In this document: positions 21,475 to 34,037 of the stretch, in pieces
Layout of the letters: each line of letters begins with the position of its first letter
Position numbering within the stretch: position 1 is the stretch's first letter
NCBI GenBank assembly: GCA_020746995.1
Contig: JAGPXD010000002.1
Span: 4,650,001 to 4,714,000 of the forward strand
From: Plectosphaerella cucumerina
Lineage: Eukaryota; Ascomycota; Sordariomycetes; Glomerellales; Plectosphaerellaceae
Direction of reading: 5' to 3'
Length of the DNA: 64,000 bases
Notes under the pieces: model-generated
Databases searched by the model: none
Told to the model about the DNA's origin: nothing
Seen by the model: only the letters and a program-made list of their open reading frames with translations
Translations under genes and position numbers: made by a program

Positions 21475-22568
21475 ATGGTAAGCACCCTACATCCGGAGCT
21501 ACCCCCTCCAACCGTCTTTCACCCTACATCCGCCAGAAACCGCCCCGCGCCTGCCTTGGTATCACCTCGCTAATTGCTTCATCCTCTTAGACGTCCATAG
21601 GCACGGGCTACGATCTTTCCAACTCCATCTTCTCCCCCGATGGCCGCAACTTCCAAGTCGAGTACGCCGTCAAGGCCGTCGAGAACGGTGGCACGTCCAT
21701 CGGCATCCGGTGCAAGGATGGCGTCGTCCTTGCCGTTGAGAAGGTCGTGACCTCCAAGCTGTGGAAGGCTGGTGCAAACAAGCGCATCGCTACCGTCGAC
21801 CGCCACCTGGGAATCGTATGTCATCCCACAAACCCCCTCATCATGACCCATTGCCCCTCTCCTCACACAACGAGTTGGGCAACTCTGCTCAAGTCCCGTG
21901 GCTGACTCCCACAGGTGTACTCCGGCATGGTTCCCGACGGCCGCCACTTCGTCGACCGTGCCCGCGACGAGGCCCGCTCCTGGCGCGACACCTTCAAGAC
22001 CCCCATCCCCACCTCCGACCTCGCCTCTCGCATGGGCGGCTACCTCCAAGCCTACACCCTCTACTCCTCCGTCCGGCCCTTCGGTATCACCGGCATCATC
22101 GCCGGCTTCGACCCTTCCACCGACCTGCCCGTCGACGGCGAGGTCGGCTCTGGCCCCTCTGTCGGCGCCGGCGGCATCGTCGAGGGCAAGAAGCACGGCG
22201 GTCCCGGCCTATACATGATTGAGCCTTCCGGCCTCTACTGGGGCTACTACGGCGCCGCCACCGGCAAGGGTCGCCAGGCCGCCAAGGCCGAGCTGGAGAA
22301 GCTGGATCTCGCCGGCGAGGGCATCTCCCTGGAGCAGGGCATCAAGGAGGCCGCCCGCATCATGTACGTCGCTCATGATGACAACAAGGACAAGGAGTTC
22401 GAGCTCGAGATGAGCTGGATCAGCGACGTCGACGGTCCCACCAAGGGCCGTCACGAAGAGGTCCCCAAGACTCTTCGTCAGGAGGCAGAGCGGTTAGCTC
22501 AAAAGGCTGTCCACGGCTCCGATGACGAAGACGAGGAGGATGACGAGGAGGACAAGATGGAGGAGTAA
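21475..22568 (+). CDS. PRE10: 20S proteasome alpha-7 subunit (Pre10/PSMA3)
   Basis: Three exons: the start codon alone (21475-21477), then 21591-21815 and 21915-22568, giving 293 aa. The first intron (113 nt) immediately follows ATG. The protein starts M-T-S-I-G-T-G-Y-D and carries the alpha-subunit signature GYDLSNSIFSPDGRNFQVEY, which forms the gate-closing N-terminal helix region. Other family landmarks are AVENGGTSIGIRCKDGVVLA, YTLYSSVRPFG, LYMIEPSG and GKGRQAAKAELEKL. The tail is acidic (DDEDEEDDEEDKMEE), as in alpha-7. Compared with animal PSMA3 it has an insertion of roughly 30 residues (PSTDLPVDGEVGSGPSVGAG) before the LYMIEPSG strand. It forms part of the outer ring of the 20S core particle and is non-catalytic. 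Confidence 0.95.
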
Positions 22569-23040
22569 AGACCGCGCGCGGCGGCATGACTAGATGATGG
22601 CCGGCTCTTGGACGGACAGAGGCGATGTTTGTACGTGTACCATTACAGCAAAACTACGGCAGCTGGGTCATAGAGCTACCACGACGTTACTTTACATGTC
22701 CTGTGCTGCGATGCCTTCTGAAATCTGCGTTGCACCTGGGGCTTTTGATGGAGGGAAACGTGTCTCTGGAACGCCCGTCATGGCATCTTGTGTGTCTTAT
22801 ACTGCTCACCGATGGCTCAGCTATTAAACGAGCGTGTGTCACATGGCCCAGGCACATATATTGTGTAGTCTTAATCATGAATCATATTGCTTCTGATACT
22901 AGGTAATTCGACGCACCGTGTTAACCCAAACTTTCGCCCCAGACAATTGCAAGCTCGTGAACCCGCCTCTCGCTCAACCCAGGATATACAATCTAGCAAG
23001 CAACAGCCGTCTTCTGCAGACATGCCGCGCAGCAAACCAT
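22569..23040. other. Convergent 3' region of PRE10 and pyruvate carboxylase
   Basis: The 472 bases between two stop codons on opposite strands should hold both 3' UTRs. No further gene is seen. Confidence 0.5.
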
Positions 23041-26000
23041 TTACGCCTTGGTAACCCTGCAGACCAGGTCGGAGCCGTCGACAGAGTCGCCCTCCTTGAC
23101 CTGCAGGCCGGACACCTTGCCGCTGTGGGGCGCGGAGATGACCATTTCCTAGGGAATTCGTTAGCATTCTGCTTGGTCAGGGTGTGAAGGCACAGGGTAC
23201 TTACCATCTTCATGGCAGAGAGGACAGCAATAGGGTCTCCCTTCTTGACGTCCGAGCCCTCCTTGACACGGAGCTCGACCAGGACACCGGCCATGGGGGC
23301 ACCGATCTGGCTCGAGTCGGTGGCGTCAGCCTTGGGACGGGTGACGTTCTCAACCGAGGCCTTCTTGTCGTCGACGGTGACCTGGCGAACCTCGCCGTTC
23401 ATTTCGTAGAACACCTCGCGCTGGCCGGTGTTCTCGCTCAGGGGTCCAACGGCAAGAAGCTTGAGGATGAGGACCTTGCCCTTCTCGAGCTCGACGTGGA
23501 ACTCCTCGCCAATCTCGGGCTTGGAGAGGAAGTACTTGGTGGGAAGCACAGACAGGTCGCCGTACTTCTGGACGAACTTCTTGTAGTCCTCGAACACCTT
23601 GGGGTACATGATGTGGGAAGCAATGTCCGTGTCGGTGACGGGGCCACCGAACTTCTTGTTCAGCTCGCGCTTGACCTTAGCAAAGTCGATGGGCTCGAGG
23701 AACAGACCGGGGCGGGCATCGAGCTTCCTGCGGCCACGGAGAGCGTCGCTGCGAAGGGGCTCCGGGAATCCGCCGAAGGGCTGACCCATCAGGCCCTCGA
23801 GGAACTCGAGAACCGAGCCGGGGAAGTCGAGCTCGCCAGCGCGGGCCTTGACATCTTCAGGGGACAACTTGTTGGAGACCATGAACTGGGCCAGGTCACC
23901 GACGACCTTGGAGGTGGGGGTGACCTTGACGATGTCGCCAAGGAGATCGTTGGCGTGCTCGTAGGCCTTCTTGGTCTCGGCCCACTGTGTGCCGAGGCCG
24001 AGCTGGGCAGCCTGGAACATCATGTTGGTGAGCTGACCACCGGGAATCTCGTGCTCGTACACCTCGGGGTCAGGGCCAGTAAGATGAGCCTCGAAGGGCG
24101 AGTAGAGGAGACGGAGCTGAGACCAGTAGGTGTCCAGGGCGCGGACGTGGGCCGGGTTCAGGCCGGGGTCGAGGTCGCTGCCCTCAAGCGACGCCAGGAT
24201 GGCGTTGATGCTGGGCTGGGAGGTCATGCCCGACAGACTGTCGGTGGCGGCATCGACGACATCGGCACCAGCCTTGGCACAGGCCACCATCGAGGCAACA
24301 CCGGTACCGGCGGAGTCGTGGGTGTGCACGTGGATAGGAAGGTCGGGGTACTTCTCGCGGATGGCGCCGATGAGGAGAGTGGCGGCGTGGGGCTTGAGGA
24401 CACCAGCCATGTCCTTGATACCCAGGACGTGGATGTCGAGAGCAACAAGCTTATCGACGAGGTCCAGGTAGTACTGCAGGTTGTACTTCTTGGAGGGGTT
24501 GAGCATGTCTCCGCTGTAGCAAGCCACAGCCTCGACGACACCACCGGCCTTGTGGACGGCCTTAATGCCGACCTCGAGCTGGTCGACGTCGTTCAGAGCG
24601 TCGAAGACACGGAAGATATCGACACCGTTCTTCTTGGCCTGGTCGACGAACTGCTCAATGGCGTTGTCGGGCAGGGAGGAGTATGCAACGCCGTTGGCAC
24701 CGCGGAGCAGCATCTGGAAGGGGATGTTGGGCACCAGCTTCCTCATCCTGCGGAGCCTGTCCCAGGGGTCCTCGTACAGGAACCGGAAGGCGACATCAAA
24801 GGTGGCACCTCCCCAGCACTCAAGGGAGAAGAGGTTGTTGAGGGCGTGGCTGGTCTCCGGGGCGATGTTCAGCAGGTCAACAGTCCTGACACGGGTGGCC
24901 AGGAGAGACTGATGGGCGTCACGCCAGGTGGTGTCCATGAGGAGGCAGCCCTTGTAGTTGCGAACGGCCTTGGCGAAGGCCTTGGGGCCCTGGTCAAGGA
25001 GGATCTGCCTCCAACCCTTCTGGCAGGGCTGGCTGACATCGAGCTTGGATCCATCGGCGTTGAAGAGGGAAGGATGGATGATGTCTCCCTTGAACTTGGG
25101 CTCGCCGATCTGGCCCTTGATGCTGCTGCCGTTGACGGCGACGTCACCCAGGTAGCTGAGAAGCTTCTGGGCGCGGTTCTGGCTACCGACGAGGTCGAAC
25201 AGCTGGGGAGTGTCGTCGATGAAGGTTGTCCAGCAGCTTCCGTCGATGAATGTGGGGTGCGTCAGGAGAGAGGCCAGGAAGGGAATGTTGGTCTTGACAC
25301 CACGGATGCGGAACTCGACGAGAGCACGGAGCATCTTCCGCCTGGCGATCTCGTATGTGGAGCCCTGGCAAGTACACTTGACCAGCATCGAGTCGTAGTA
25401 AGGGGTGATGACGGCTCCTGCGAAACCGTTGCCACCATCCAGACGGACACCGTTGCCACCGGCCGAGCGGTAGACCTCGATCTTGCCCGTGTCGGGCTGG
25501 AAGCCCTTGGCGGGGTCTTCGGTTGTGATGCGGCACTGGATGGCGAAGCCCCTGGTGGAGATGCGGTCCTGGGTCAGGCCAAGCTGCTGCAGGGTGGCGC
25601 CGGCGGCAATCTGGATCTGGGCAGCGACAATGTCGATGCCGGTAATCTCCTCCGTGATGGTGTGCTCGACCTGGATACGAGGGTTGATCTCGATGAAGTA
25701 GTAGCGGTTCTGCTGGTCAACGAGGAACTCTGCGGTACCCGCGTTGCGGTAGTTGACCGACCTGGCCAGCTTGACGGCATCGGCCAGGATGGCGTCGCGG
25801 GTCTCGATGGGAAGGTCCTTGGCAGGGGCGATCTCGACGACCTTCTGGTGACGGCGCTGGACGGAGCAGTCACGCTCGTACAGGTGGACAATGTTGCCGT
25901 GGTTGTCACCCAGCAGCTGGACCTCAATGTGCTTGGGCTTGTCGAGGAAGCGCTCGACGAAGACGGTGCCGTTTCCGAAGGCGGACTTGGCCTCGGATGT

Positions 26001-27237
26001 GGCACGCTCGAAGCTCTCCTGCAGGGTCTCCTGCTCGCGGACGACACGCATGCCGCGACCACCACCGCCGTAGGCAGCCTTGATGATGATGGGGAAGCCA
26101 TATTGGTCGGTAAAGGCCTTCACCTCCTCAAAGGTGGCGACGGCGCCTTCCGTGCCGGGAACGACGGGGACATCGGCAGCAATGGCGAGCTTTCGGGCAG
26201 ACACCTTGTCGCCAAGGGCGTCAATGACTTCGGGAGAGGGACCGACGAACTGCAGGAAGACATGGGGTTAGCTCGATGTGGACCGAGGGGCGGGGCGTAA
26301 GGAGGAGGGAGAGTGCAGGAAACATACGATAAGGCCGGCCTTCTCAACGTTGCGGGCGAACACGGCGTTCTCAGAGAGGAAGCCATAGCCTGTTGGGGAG
26401 GTCAGATGCAGCCACCAAGGCGATTCGATTCAAGGAGACTTACCGGGGTGGATCATCTGTACGCCGTGCTCAACGGCAATCTTGATGATCTCGTCGCCGG
26501 CGAGATAAGCACCAACAGGGGTGTACTGGCCACGCTTGCCAATGACGTATGCCTCATCGGCCTCTGAAGCACAGACATGTTAGCTGGGGCTTGCAAGCGA
26601 GCAGCCGAAGTCCGCGGGGTTATGATCTTACTCTGCCTGTGCATGCTCAGACGGTCCTCATAACTGCACAAAATCAGCACAAACACCAGCAGACGACTTT
26701 GGCAGTGCCGCGCACCTGAAGACCGCAACGGTGTGCAGCGAAAGCTCGTGAGCCTGGGCAGATGGTCGTCAGCATGAGCAGGCAAAGAGCGCGGGGCAGT
26801 CGGGTTGACTCACTGTTCTAAAGATCTGAACGCGGAGAATGTGAGTAAGCTAACATCAAGTCGGTCCGCGAGCAATGCTGGGCAGGGACATACACGAATA
26901 GCTGCTCGGCGTTAGCTCGCAAAGTCGTGGCACGGCACCATGACGGGCAGGGGTGGGTGGACTTACGGATTTCACCACGGTTGGCGACTGTTGGGCGGAA
27001 GTCTCTCGTCAGCATGGATGTCCCAAGATCTTACATCGCACGAGGATGCGGCAGCTCCAATGGTGACAGGAGGTGACGGGAGCATCGTGAGGGGCCTCGA
27101 CGGGTGTGCAACGTACCCAACAGCTTGTTCACTTGCATGATGCTCGAGTTGGCGCGGATGTGGTGGATGTTCTTAGGAGCCTCCACATCGCCCTCCTCGA
27201 AGACATCTTCGTTGTATGCGGGGTCCGCCTGAGCCAT
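23041..27237 (-). CDS. PYC: Pyruvate carboxylase, ten exons including two microexons
   Basis: Exons, 5' to 3': 27237-27117, 26987-26967, 26901-26894, 26825-26814, 26753-26716, 26663-26632, 26563-26444, 26389-26328, 26249-23205, 23148-23041; product 1188 aa. Exons 3 and 4 are only 8 and 12 nt and supply P-I-R and I-F-R-T of the conserved VANRGEIPIRIFRTAHEL. The biotin carboxylase domain starts near residue 41, with the ATP-grasp loop AAYGGGGRGM and later FIEINPRIQVEHTITEE. The carboxyltransferase domain shows DTTWRDAHQSLLATRVRT and HVHTHDSAGTG. The biotin carrier ends the protein, with biotinylated Lys1152 in SAMKMEM split by the last intron. It makes oxaloacetate from pyruvate, bicarbonate and ATP; fungal enzymes are usually cytosolic, and no mitochondrial presequence is evident. 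A 65-nt leader intron lies upstream. Confidence 0.96.
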
Positions 27238-27535
27238 CTTGGAGAGATGAGGGGGATGGAGTCAGGGACAGAGATCGACCGTGGTTCCGTGTCAAGAAGA
27301 CTGAAGAACAGAGAAGATGGACGGCCGGTGCGAGCCGTGGGGGGGAGGCGGGAGCTTTTGAAGGTCTCGGTCGAGGCGAGCGAGGGGGCGGCTGGCTGAC
27401 TGCTCAGGATGGAATGCGACCCTCGGCGGGGTGGTTGCTACGGGGGGTTCTAGCTGCTCTGGTGGGCTTGGAACCGTGGTCCGTGGCCGGCAGTAGAACG
27501 GGCAGAAGGGGTGGTGGGGGTGTGTCTAGAAGACG

Positions 27536-27600
27536 CTGAAGCAGCCAGAGTTAGCCCCTGGGATCTGGAGCTCGTCGCACGGCGCAAGCAAGCTACTTAC
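27536..27600 (-). other. Probable 5'-UTR intron of pyruvate carboxylase
   Basis: On the minus strand a GTAAGT donor at 27600 and a TTCAG acceptor at 27536, with CTAAC about 15 bases before the acceptor, define a 65-nt intron about 300 bases upstream of the start codon. Confidence 0.6.
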
Positions 27601-30600
27601 GACACACAAGGCGGTCTGGGGTTCGGCTCGTTGCTTGGACGAGGCCGATTGGGTGCCGTCAGGGTCCCCAGTCTGCGATAAGACAGGCTGGCCGAGGAGG
27701 GGTTGAGCGAGCTCGCTTTAGTTTGAACCGGGCTGTACTTGGTTGACGGCCGATGAGATGGCTACTGACGCCCTGGCGAGTCAAGATTCCGCGGACGACA
27801 GAGAGGGTTGAGGAGAGGGAGGGCAAGACGTTGAGCAAGCGTCTTTGCTGGGGGTATCTTTGGCGGGGGAGCGACAGCGGTCGGCGGGCTTGGAAAAGCA
27901 AGATGAGGATCTGAGGTATCGAATGCAGAGTGCTAATCCACGTGCTGCAGGTTGTGTAACGGATGTCCACGGTGGGGGAAGAGGGAGCTAAGCTGATGCG
28001 ATGCGAAGATGAAGAGGACGATGGCGAGATGTTCAGGTCAAACGGGCGGGGGATGACCGAGAGGATATGTATACTCGCAAGAAAAAGAGCAGTAGCCAGC
28101 CATGGCTGCTCTTTCTTCATGCCTCTTGCCCATCCAGTTTCGAATCCATGCGCAAATTTAGGAGGCGCTCAACCTGGAAGTACCTGTGGTGGCCATGAAG
28201 CTCGGTGGGAAAGAGCTATGAGGCCCTTGGAGGTACCTCCTGCCTCCTGCCCCGCCATCCCATCCCACCTGCGACAGCGACGCCTGCTCGTCCGCCCGCC
28301 CGCCCGTCCTCGACGCGCCTCTTCCACCCCCGAGCCTACTTTTGGAACGACGATGGGACAGATGGGACGATGCAATGGACGCAGGCGGCGCACGCCGGGG
28401 GAGGGTGTCTCGTTACCCGGGGGCACTGACTTGCACTGCAGCGCATCAGAGAGAGTTCAGGGTGGAGGGGACAGGATCGTTCCTCCGACGGAGATCCAGC
28501 GCACCGTAACGAAGCTGAGAATGCCAAGACTGCACATCATAAAGTACCGACAGACCGACGGCCAAGCGCCGCCCGGCCTGGAGTAATTCTCCCCGGGGGT
28601 CCAGTCAGTCCAACTTGGAAGTCAGGAGCAACTGGCGCTTCTACCTTCCAGCAGGGAAATCGTCGGCGATAACGCGAAACGGTAGCGCCCTGCTGCGCCT
28701 GCCAGACCGAACACCGAGCGTACCGACCGGACCCTTCCTGAACCAGCAAACACATCGGCCGCGGTGAGGCGGTGTCTCGAGAGGGGTGAACTGAACGTGA
28801 TCGACCACTTTGCACACAGATCTGAGATCATGATGGGAGTCCCACGCCTCAAATCAAGCCAATTATCTACACTAAGGCTTGGGGCTGCAGCGGGCGGCGC
28901 CCTGGCACGGGGGTTGAGTCCATCGCCCAGATAGATGGGGATAACAGGGCGAGAGGTTGGCGTTGAGTCTCGGCCGGTGAGAGTCTGACTGACTGCAGTG
29001 CCCTTTCTGTCGCAGCTCCATCCCTGAACGATCCCCCGTGCCCCTCCTGCAGGCTGCGGTGCAGTGCGTGGGCAGTCCAGGTCCCAGCTCTCATCCCCCT
29101 CCCCCTCCTCTCCCCCCCACTACCGATGACAGCGATGAGGGGTGCGAAAGGGGGGTCCAGCTTGCACCACGGAGAGCTCTCCCGTATCCGGCACGGGCCA
29201 TTGGCCAACCAGAGCCTGCTGATCACAAACCTCACCACGGCCTTGTCGCCTCGATTGACTAACTCTTTGGTGTCCACGAAAGCAAAAAGTCACGCAGGCC
29301 ACAGCGAAACAGCCTTGAAAGGCGCGAAATTCCAGGGCACGCCCAGCCTCGAGGGGGAGCTCCGTCACAGGCAGAGAAAACGGTCCAGCCGGACAGTACC
29401 CCGACGGAGGAGGGTGAGGTGTGCCAGTGCATGGGACGGACGGGCGGATGAACGGTGGGAGCCACTGTGACGGGCCACAGCGCAGGCGCAGGCAAGCTCG
29501 GTAAAACAACCCGAGCAAATCGACATCTCGTGACAGCCTCCACGCCTGTCAACGCCATCCATCTTCAGATCGCGGCAGCACAGGCTTGGGTGCATACGAA
29601 TACCCCAGGTTCTTCAGGCGGGCTAAGGGCCCAGTACCGAGGATAAGACGGGTATGAGCCTCGCGCGTGCCCCGAGGATGCCCTGCTCCCTGCAGCTTTT
29701 CGGGACAGCTCGACGCGACTTCACCTCTTCCCGTTCCTGACTATTTTCGTCCCTGACCTGCTAAAATGCGGGGGACCAGAGGCAACGCCAGTAGGATGGA
29801 GTCCTGGCTTGCCTCGGGGGTCGGGGCCGCTGCCCGCATACAGATCGCCTTGAGATCGGGCTTCAATGGGTGATCCCGGGTGCCACAGCACGGCCCTGCC
29901 CGGCTTCTTCCCACGGCCGTCACGGCCGAGTCGGCATGGCCTTGTCGTGCCGTGATGCCTCCAGTTTTCCCGGGCCTGACCGAGGCTTTCCAACCTCGCA
30001 TATCGGCCGCCTCGCGATGCGCTGCTGCACCCGCCGGGCACTGCAGAGCATGGAGGGGGACGCCGGACCAGACCAGGCCGACCATGCCAACCGTTACTGT
30101 CCAGACTTGCGCTCGCCCGGAATACGGACTGGCCTTGTCCTTACGAAACGGAAATACTTACAGAGACGCCTGTGGGCGTGTGATCATTTGCACCCTTCTC
30201 CTCTGACCTATTCCCTTTGGGTCATGGGCTCATGTCGCGCACCTCTTGTCAAGCCTGCTTGCAATTTTTTTCTCCAGCAGCCCCCTCGACCGAAGCGCCG
30301 GCCGGCCGGCGGACGTCAGTCCGATGTCGACGCCGCGACTGGTCCTGCCTGCGGTATTAAAGAGAGCTCCATCATCCCACGGCCTCTGTCCAGTGTCTTG
30401 TGCAGCGGACCCCCACCTTTGGCCCAGCTCGAGAGCTCTCCGACAGCCCGAGGGACCGCCGCGGTCATGAAATCGAAGAGTCACAGGTTTATCCACCCCC
30501 TCCGACCTCGGCTGGCGGTTCAAATGCCATCCTAGAATCTCAGGCGGCCCGGACAAGGCTGGCTAGCCTGCCGATGGCGCCATTGCCGCTGGGCCCTGGC

Positions 30601-30627
30601 ACCGTGGCACCGTGGCACCGTGGCACG
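30601..30627 (+). repeat. 8-bp tandem repeat
   Basis: Three perfect head-to-tail copies of ACCGTGGC, with a partial fourth, in the gene-free block. Confidence 0.85.
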
Positions 30628-32965
30628 CCTGCGCTTCCAGCCCCGGGCCTCGAGGCCTTGGCCCTGGCACACATCATCAGCGTCTTATTCCCGCCGCTAC
30701 AGCGCCCCCAGCGGGTATTCAAGGCTAGAGGGGGCACTGGTTTCACTGGCCTGTTGCCCAGTCCTCCTGTACTCCGAAGAAGACCCCCGCCCACTTGATC
30801 GTCGTCTCCATGTCCGCGGCGAAACTCGACACCAAACTCGAGCTGACGGAATATTTTTGGCCATCTCCTTATCGTTTCCCTCCTGTGGACCCGCCTGCCA
30901 AGACATATCTCGGTGTGTTGATGCGACGGCGGACTGTGTTTTAGCTTGTGACAGTGTCCGGCCTTCAATTGTCCGAGATCGCGAGAGCAATGACTCTTCG
31001 GCACCTGAGAACAAAATAATCATCCAGGCTGGTGGTCATCCAAGTTGATAAGTGCAGACAGCCTTCACATGACAGATGAGATGAAGCCCGGCACTGTTGT
31101 GGATGGATTTCCGACTGTAAGAACGGCCCAGTAGCTTTCCCGAACCGTGATGGCGATGCACTGCTCAAGTGGCACGGCGAGGCTAGAGGTCCAAGCAACG
31201 TCTTCTAGCCCGTTGCGAGAACAAACCTCTGTGTTCAGGCTGCGTCAGTGCGGTAGCTAGGGCGCTCAAACGTCGGCGAACATTCCTGACCCCCAAACCC
31301 CTAACCTCCTCGTGGCCACGGGCCCTTGACGTGAAGTTTGTTTCGTCTGGTGTCCTAGCCGTCGCTGGAAATGGCAGTGCTTGAAACGACGACGCCTAAT
31401 TCTCAAAATAGCTCCCACAACGCGCCCGCTGCGAGATACCGTCAACGGGGGTGCATGTCGTGGGTCATTGAATTGGCAATAGCCATCATGGTCAGCTCCA
31501 TGATACTCAGGCTGCGGTATTGCAAACCATTTCCTTCCTTGTAGAAAAGTCAAATCGGCGGTAAGACCGCCAGCTCAGTATTCAACGGTCATGTGTCTAC
31601 ATCTCAGTGCACCGCCCAACCAATTCGTTCCTCGAAGTCACCTCCAACCGTGCAGTTGGCGATCAATGTGTCCTTAGCGAGGGAATGCACTCATCGACAG
31701 ATCCTTCGGACCTGTTTGTGAAAACGATGAATGTTGCAGCGGGTGCATCGCGAAGGAAAACTTAGCGAGCTGCAGGAGTGGCGGTTTCGACGGTTTTGCG
31801 AGCAGTCTGTCAACAATCAGGCCAACCTCACAAGTGAACGATTGTGACGCTTCGACTGTTGTTGCTACGACGGGCCAATGGTGACAATACTCCTCAAGAT
31901 GTACTCTGGGCTAACAATCTTGCTGCCATGACTGATAGAGTCATCGGAATTCGATTCCGGGGCCTGGTTCCAACCGATATCTACACCCAACATCGGAGTA
32001 TGCTCGGCGCTCGAAGCTGAACAACAAGATCTCACATCTGATGCAAGCATCCTCCAATATCTTCCATCACGAGCCAACTCAAAGATTAACGCAAAGACAA
32101 CATGGGATCTATTACTTATCTTCAGGAACACATGCCATGAAGTTTTCAAATTTGACAGTCCATTAGGACTTGCTTCAACTCCAGTTCATGGAGAACGCTA
32201 CCGGCTGGCGACACATCGTACTCAGAAGGCACGGTGCCTGGGAGTAATATGCATCAGGCCGGCATCGACGTCTCCCAACCCTCTCGCACCTCCAACATGG
32301 AGACGTAGCCAGTCGTCTGTCGTGGTGGGATCGTGGCTGTCCAGATCGTGCCGATTTTCACTTCGCCTCCTCGAAGTGGCCGTCTTGTCGATGACCTGTG
32401 AACTACAGGTCTCGACAGAACGACAGACGTGGCAAGGAATAGAGCTCTGGTAATTCGTCGAAAGCGTGCCGACAGGATGATCGGAAGCTACCGAGCTGAA
32501 GACACCGACGCTGTCTTGGCAAAGTATGTATCCTCGAACGCTGGAGCACCGGCAATCCAGAGACATTGTGATCAGGCATAAACCACTGTGCTTCTGCATC
32601 AATCAAGAAAGAAAATGGAGTCCAGGGAGCTGGCGACCGGACGGAAGGATTCATGTCAGCCCAGCCTGGACAGCGATCCATCCAGCATGAATGATCTTCC
32701 TCAGGACTTCAAATACAAGTGCAGCATGTCAACACAACGGGAACATCGGGCAGGGTGGAAGCCGGCAGGTGCCGGTCGGTCTCTGAGGCCGTAGCTTGTT
32801 TGCATTGCCAGCAAATCAAGCGTTGTCAAAGGAGGAAAGCTGCATAGCAGCAGGAAAAGTTACACGCCCATAGCCGTTTTCCGTTTCGCCATGACCCAGA
32901 AACCATGTGCCATCCCAGAAATTCATTCATGCCGCAATTCGTGTGTCCAGCCCGGAACCGAGCAT

Positions 32966-33601
32966 TTACCGGACAATACCGTCGAACCTCGACTTGAACC
33001 ACTTGACGGTCTCCTCGCGCTTGATCTTGTGGCCGGAGCCGATCTTGCCCTTGGCGCGCCTGCGGGTGGCGACACGCTCACCCTTGCGGGTCATGCAGGC
33101 GTAGAAGTCCATGCCGTAAATGCCGATGGAGGGGTCGTACTTGATACCGAGATCGATGTGCTCGCTGATACCGAAGCCGAAGTTGCCGGTCTCGGAGAAG
33201 TTGCGCTTGCGGAGCTCGTACTCCTTGACCTTGAGGCCACGCTCGAGAATCTCCTCAGCCTGGAAAAGTAGACGTTAGCGCATGGAGATGGGAGTAGTGA
33301 TTGTGGCGGTTGAGGGCGTACCTTGGGGCCACGGACGGTGACGTGGACCGAGATCTTCTCGTTACGGCGGATACCGAAGGTACGGACGGTGTAACGGGCC
33401 TTGCCTAAATTTTTGTGAGCCTCTCTTCCCAATTGCGGTCCGATTTGGCGATGACTTACTGTAGACGGGGGTCTGACCGGACAGCTGCTCGAGCACCTTG
33501 GCGGCACGAGTGAGCCTGTCACCAGACTCGCCAACGGAGATGTTGAGAACGAGCTTCTGGAGGTGAAGCTCCCTCATGGGGTTCTGGGCCTTCTCGGACA
33601 T
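32966..33601 (-). CDS. RPL11: 60S ribosomal protein L11 (uL5)
   Basis: Three exons (33601-33460, 33404-33322, 33259-32966) give 172 aa. The sequence follows eukaryotic uL5 along its whole length: MREL..[88 protein letters not shown] and the C-terminal WFKSRFDGIVR. The protein binds 5S rRNA with uL18 in the central protuberance of the large subunit. Introns of 55 and 62 nt have good signals. The gene is divergent from the Sm-B gene with 436 bases between start codons. Confidence 0.97.
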
Positions 33602-34037
33602 TGTGGCGGCTGGTGGTGCTGTCGACGGTTGGGTGATTTTGTCGATTCTCGTCGCTGGGCGGTGATGAAGCGGGCCAGAAAAGTTCGAGGTTCAGATTCG
33701 GTGCACCACTTTGAATTTGGAGGGTTTCCCAGCCCTCGTTGGCCCTAGCGCTGTGGACGGCGACCCGAGAACCACCTTTCCCCAAGACAGACTAGCTCGG
33801 TTTCGACGCCGGAGTTTTGCCGAGCGGCCTCAGCCTTCTCGAGAGCTTCCATCAGCCTACCGCGAAATTTCCACTGCGGACCGGCATACCCACCCCCGAC
33901 CTTCAAGAAGCTCCGCGTAACAGCATAGCATCTAGTGGTCGCGCAGCTGTCAATCCGACTCCTGCACCAACCAAGATCAATTTTTGAAAGATTCGAGAGA
34001 CGCTGCTACCGCGGCATCTCGTGCGAAAACCGCAAAT
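33602..34037. promoter_or_regulatory. Divergent promoter of RPL11 and SmB
   Basis: This 436-base interval must serve both genes. No TATA box is evident, which fits housekeeping promoters. No individual transcription-factor site is claimed. Confidence 0.6.

Larger units (their letters stand above)
27238..32965. other. 5.7 kb gene-free region
   Basis: The first 900 bases are the leader and promoter of pyruvate carboxylase. Beyond about 28.1 kb the many ORFs of 60-220 codons overlap on both strands, are rich in Arg, Pro and Ser, and match no family I know. Base composition changes near 31.2 kb from GC-rich to more AT-rich. A minus-strand ORF of 126 codons at 32222-32602 was considered and not supported. 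No tRNA, 5S rRNA, transposase or reverse transcriptase signature was seen. Confidence 0.45.

Noticed and set aside
23184..26300. 1038-codon plus-strand ORF
   Set aside because: It lies antisense to pyruvate carboxylase, mirroring its codon bias; rare TTA, CTA and TCA codons in the real gene leave the opposite strand without stops.
31920..31975. Possible tRNA T-arm near GGAATTCGATTCC
   Set aside because: It resembles a B box, but no A box, acceptor stem or anticodon arm is present at proper spacing.
32222..32602. 126-codon minus-strand ORF
   Set aside because: Contains plausible cysteines, but codon use is not gene-like and no splice-linked neighbour extends it.
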